Shown here one piece after another: positions 12,201-13,042 of a stretch of DNA of 13,042 bases. The first letter of the stretch is position 1. The number at the start of each line of letters is the position of its first letter. The DNA is from an uncultured Oscillospiraceae bacterium (GTDB lineage: Bacteria; Bacillota; Clostridia; Oscillospirales; Ruminococcaceae). The notes under the pieces are model-generated. The model did no database searches, had not been told where the DNA came from, and saw only the letters and a program-made list of their open reading frames with translations. Location: positions 1-13,042 of the forward strand of contig CAKSEO010000063.1 in the NCBI GenBank assembly GCA_934446565.1. Direction: 5' to 3'. The position numbers were made by a program, and so were the translations under genes.

Positions 12201-12278
12201 ATGGAGCTCCTTTCAGAATGATTCTTTTTCATTATGATATCACAAATCACTAAAAATTGCAACAGGGAGGATATGTAA

Positions 12279-12935
12279 ATGGCTACATGGCTTGCACATC
12301 TCCGCGTTGCCGATAAGGTCCAGCAGGCGTTCCCTGAAATCTCCAGAGTTGACTTTATCGCAGGTAACATCGCGCCGGACTGCGGCGTGCCCGTTTCCGG
12401 AGGTTTCGACCCTCCAAAGGAGATAACGCACTGGACGGAAAGCGGAAAGGGTCACTGCGACTACCAGCGTTTCTACCGCGAAATGATAGCGGGTAAAACA
12501 CTCGATGAGCGCACACGCTCGTTTCTGCTGGGTTACTGCGCGCATCTTGCGGCGGACGTTCTCTGGGTGAGGATCATAAACGAGCCGTGCAAGCGGCGCA
12601 ACAGTGCGCTTTACGCAGCCGACCGCAACGAATACTATCGTCTTGTGAAGCCGGAGTGGTACGCCAACGACCACCTTTACCTCCGCGAACATCCGGACGA
12701 CCCAGGATTCCGCACGCTGTGCGGGATAGCGGACTACCCGGTGGACTGTATTCCCTACTACGGCGCGGATTATGTGGAGCGGCAGATACACTGTATCCAG
12801 CGTTTCTACCTTACCACGCCGGAGTATAGCACGGAATTCCGGTTTCTTACGCCGGAGATGATGCAGGAGTGGGTACACAGGGCTGTGGACGAAATAACCG
12901 GAATTCTGACCCGTCTTGAGAATGCTCAAATATAA
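12279..12935 (+). CDS. Zinc-dependent phospholipase C family protein
   Basis: The 218-residue protein resembles the Zn-dependent phospholipase C / S1-P1 nuclease-like helical fold (Zn_dep_PLPC) found widely as an uncharacterised family in Firmicutes. Visible elements are WLAHLRVADKV (4-14), AGNIAPDCG (28-36), ITHW (49-52) and GYCAHLAADVLW (85-96), supplying candidate ligands His7, Asp34, His51, His89 and Asp93 in the order seen in clostridial alpha-toxin. The further His expected a few residues after the HxxxD is not evident, so the metal site may be incomplete or differ. There is no signal peptide, unlike secreted toxins, so it is presumably cytoplasmic and should not be read as a toxin. GGGAGG (12265-12270) sits 8 bases before the ATG. 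Its real substrate is unknown. Confidence 0.8.
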   Translation: MATWLAHLRVADKVQQAFPEISRVDFIAGNIAPDCGVPVSGGFDPPKEITHWTESGKGHCDYQRFYREMIAGKTLDERTRSFLLGYCAHLAADVLWVRIINEPCKRRNSALYAADRNEYYRLVKPEWYANDHLYLREHPDDPGFRTLCGIADYPVDCIPYYGADYVERQIHCIQRFYLTTPEYSTEFRFLTPEMMQEWVHRAVDEITGILTRLENAQI

Positions 12936-12937
12936 TT

Positions 12938-13042
12938 AAGTGGCTGCACGTTACCAGTGCAGCCACTCAGCTTGTCGAAAAAGCCATCTTTCGTAGAAAA
13001 AAGAAAGAGGGCTTTTTGAATATTAAGCAGTGAGGAATATGA
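12938..13042. repeat. Second, partial copy of the hairpin repeat (runs off the window)
   Basis: AGTGGCTGCAC (12939-12949) pairs with GTGCAGCCACT (12957-12967), the same hairpin as at both ends of the 2205-2480 element. It is followed by CAGCTTGTCGAAAAA, which matches the right end of that element (as reverse complement) better than its left end. The copy begins 3 bases after the stop codon of the phospholipase-like gene. Its far end lies outside the window. Confidence 0.65.
12978..13017 (+). terminator. Intrinsic terminator after the phospholipase-like gene
   Basis: AAAAAGCC (12978-12985) pairs with GGCTTTTT (13010-13017), with an inner stem TCTTTC/GAAAGA (12987-12992 with 13003-13008). The A5 and T5 runs at the stem base make it usable in both directions. 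It occupies the same place after the repeat hairpin as the terminator at 2244-2271. Confidence 0.65.

Noticed and set aside
12240..12929. 229-codon minus strand frame opposite the phospholipase-like gene
   Set aside because: It opens near the right edge without a ribosome site and mirrors a gene with an ideal one.
13039..13042. Start of a further gene at the right edge
   Set aside because: GAGGA is only 2 bases before the ATG and one codon is visible, too little to call.

Overview
The window reads as a chromosomal segment of a low-motility-of-genes, Gram-positive anaerobe, most likely a clostridium of the Ruminococcus/Oscillospiraceae type. This is inferred from gene order (SRP RNA - dnaX - ybaB - recR), strong sigma-A style promoters, GGAGG-like ribosome binding sites, a cytoplasmic GH43 xylosidase and moderately GC-rich coding sequence. 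No phage, transposase, CRISPR, rRNA or tRNA is visible.

Layout. 1-307: no gene, but a dense run of short palindromes. 308-775 (-): a PTS EIIA-glucose-like protein that has lost both active-site histidines. 930-2189 (+): a CPA2-type cation/proton antiporter, divergent from it, with its own promoter. 2205-2480: a 276-bp intergenic element whose two ends are inverted copies of each other, each end itself a hairpin; the same hairpin recurs at 12938 at the right edge of the window. 2534-3934 (-): a MATE efflux transporter. 3935-4237: an intergenic region with operator-like palindromes and a possible small RNA on the + strand ending in a clear intrinsic terminator. 4238-9621 (-): a recombination/replication operon read right to left: SRP RNA (ffs), dnaX, ybaB, a ComEC-like DNA channel with a degenerate metallo-beta-lactamase tail, and recR. 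9750-11219 (-): a GH43 beta-xylosidase/arabinofuranosidase. 11436-12026 (+): a TetR-family regulator, divergent from GH43, with repeated CCGGACA sites in the shared intergenic region. 12030-12200 (-): a small unrecognised 56-residue acidic protein gene, convergent with the regulator. 12279-12935 (+): a zinc-dependent phospholipase C family protein, followed by the second repeat copy.

How the parts fit. The ffs-dnaX-ybaB-comEC-recR block is a housekeeping unit (signal recognition, clamp loading, recombination mediator) into which a competence-type DNA channel gene has been placed. The GH43/TetR pair looks like a locally controlled sugar-utilisation module. The antiporter, MATE transporter and phospholipase-like gene stand alone. 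The least explained parts are the non-coding ones: the hairpin-ended element, the palindrome run at the left edge, and the putative small RNA between MATE and recR.
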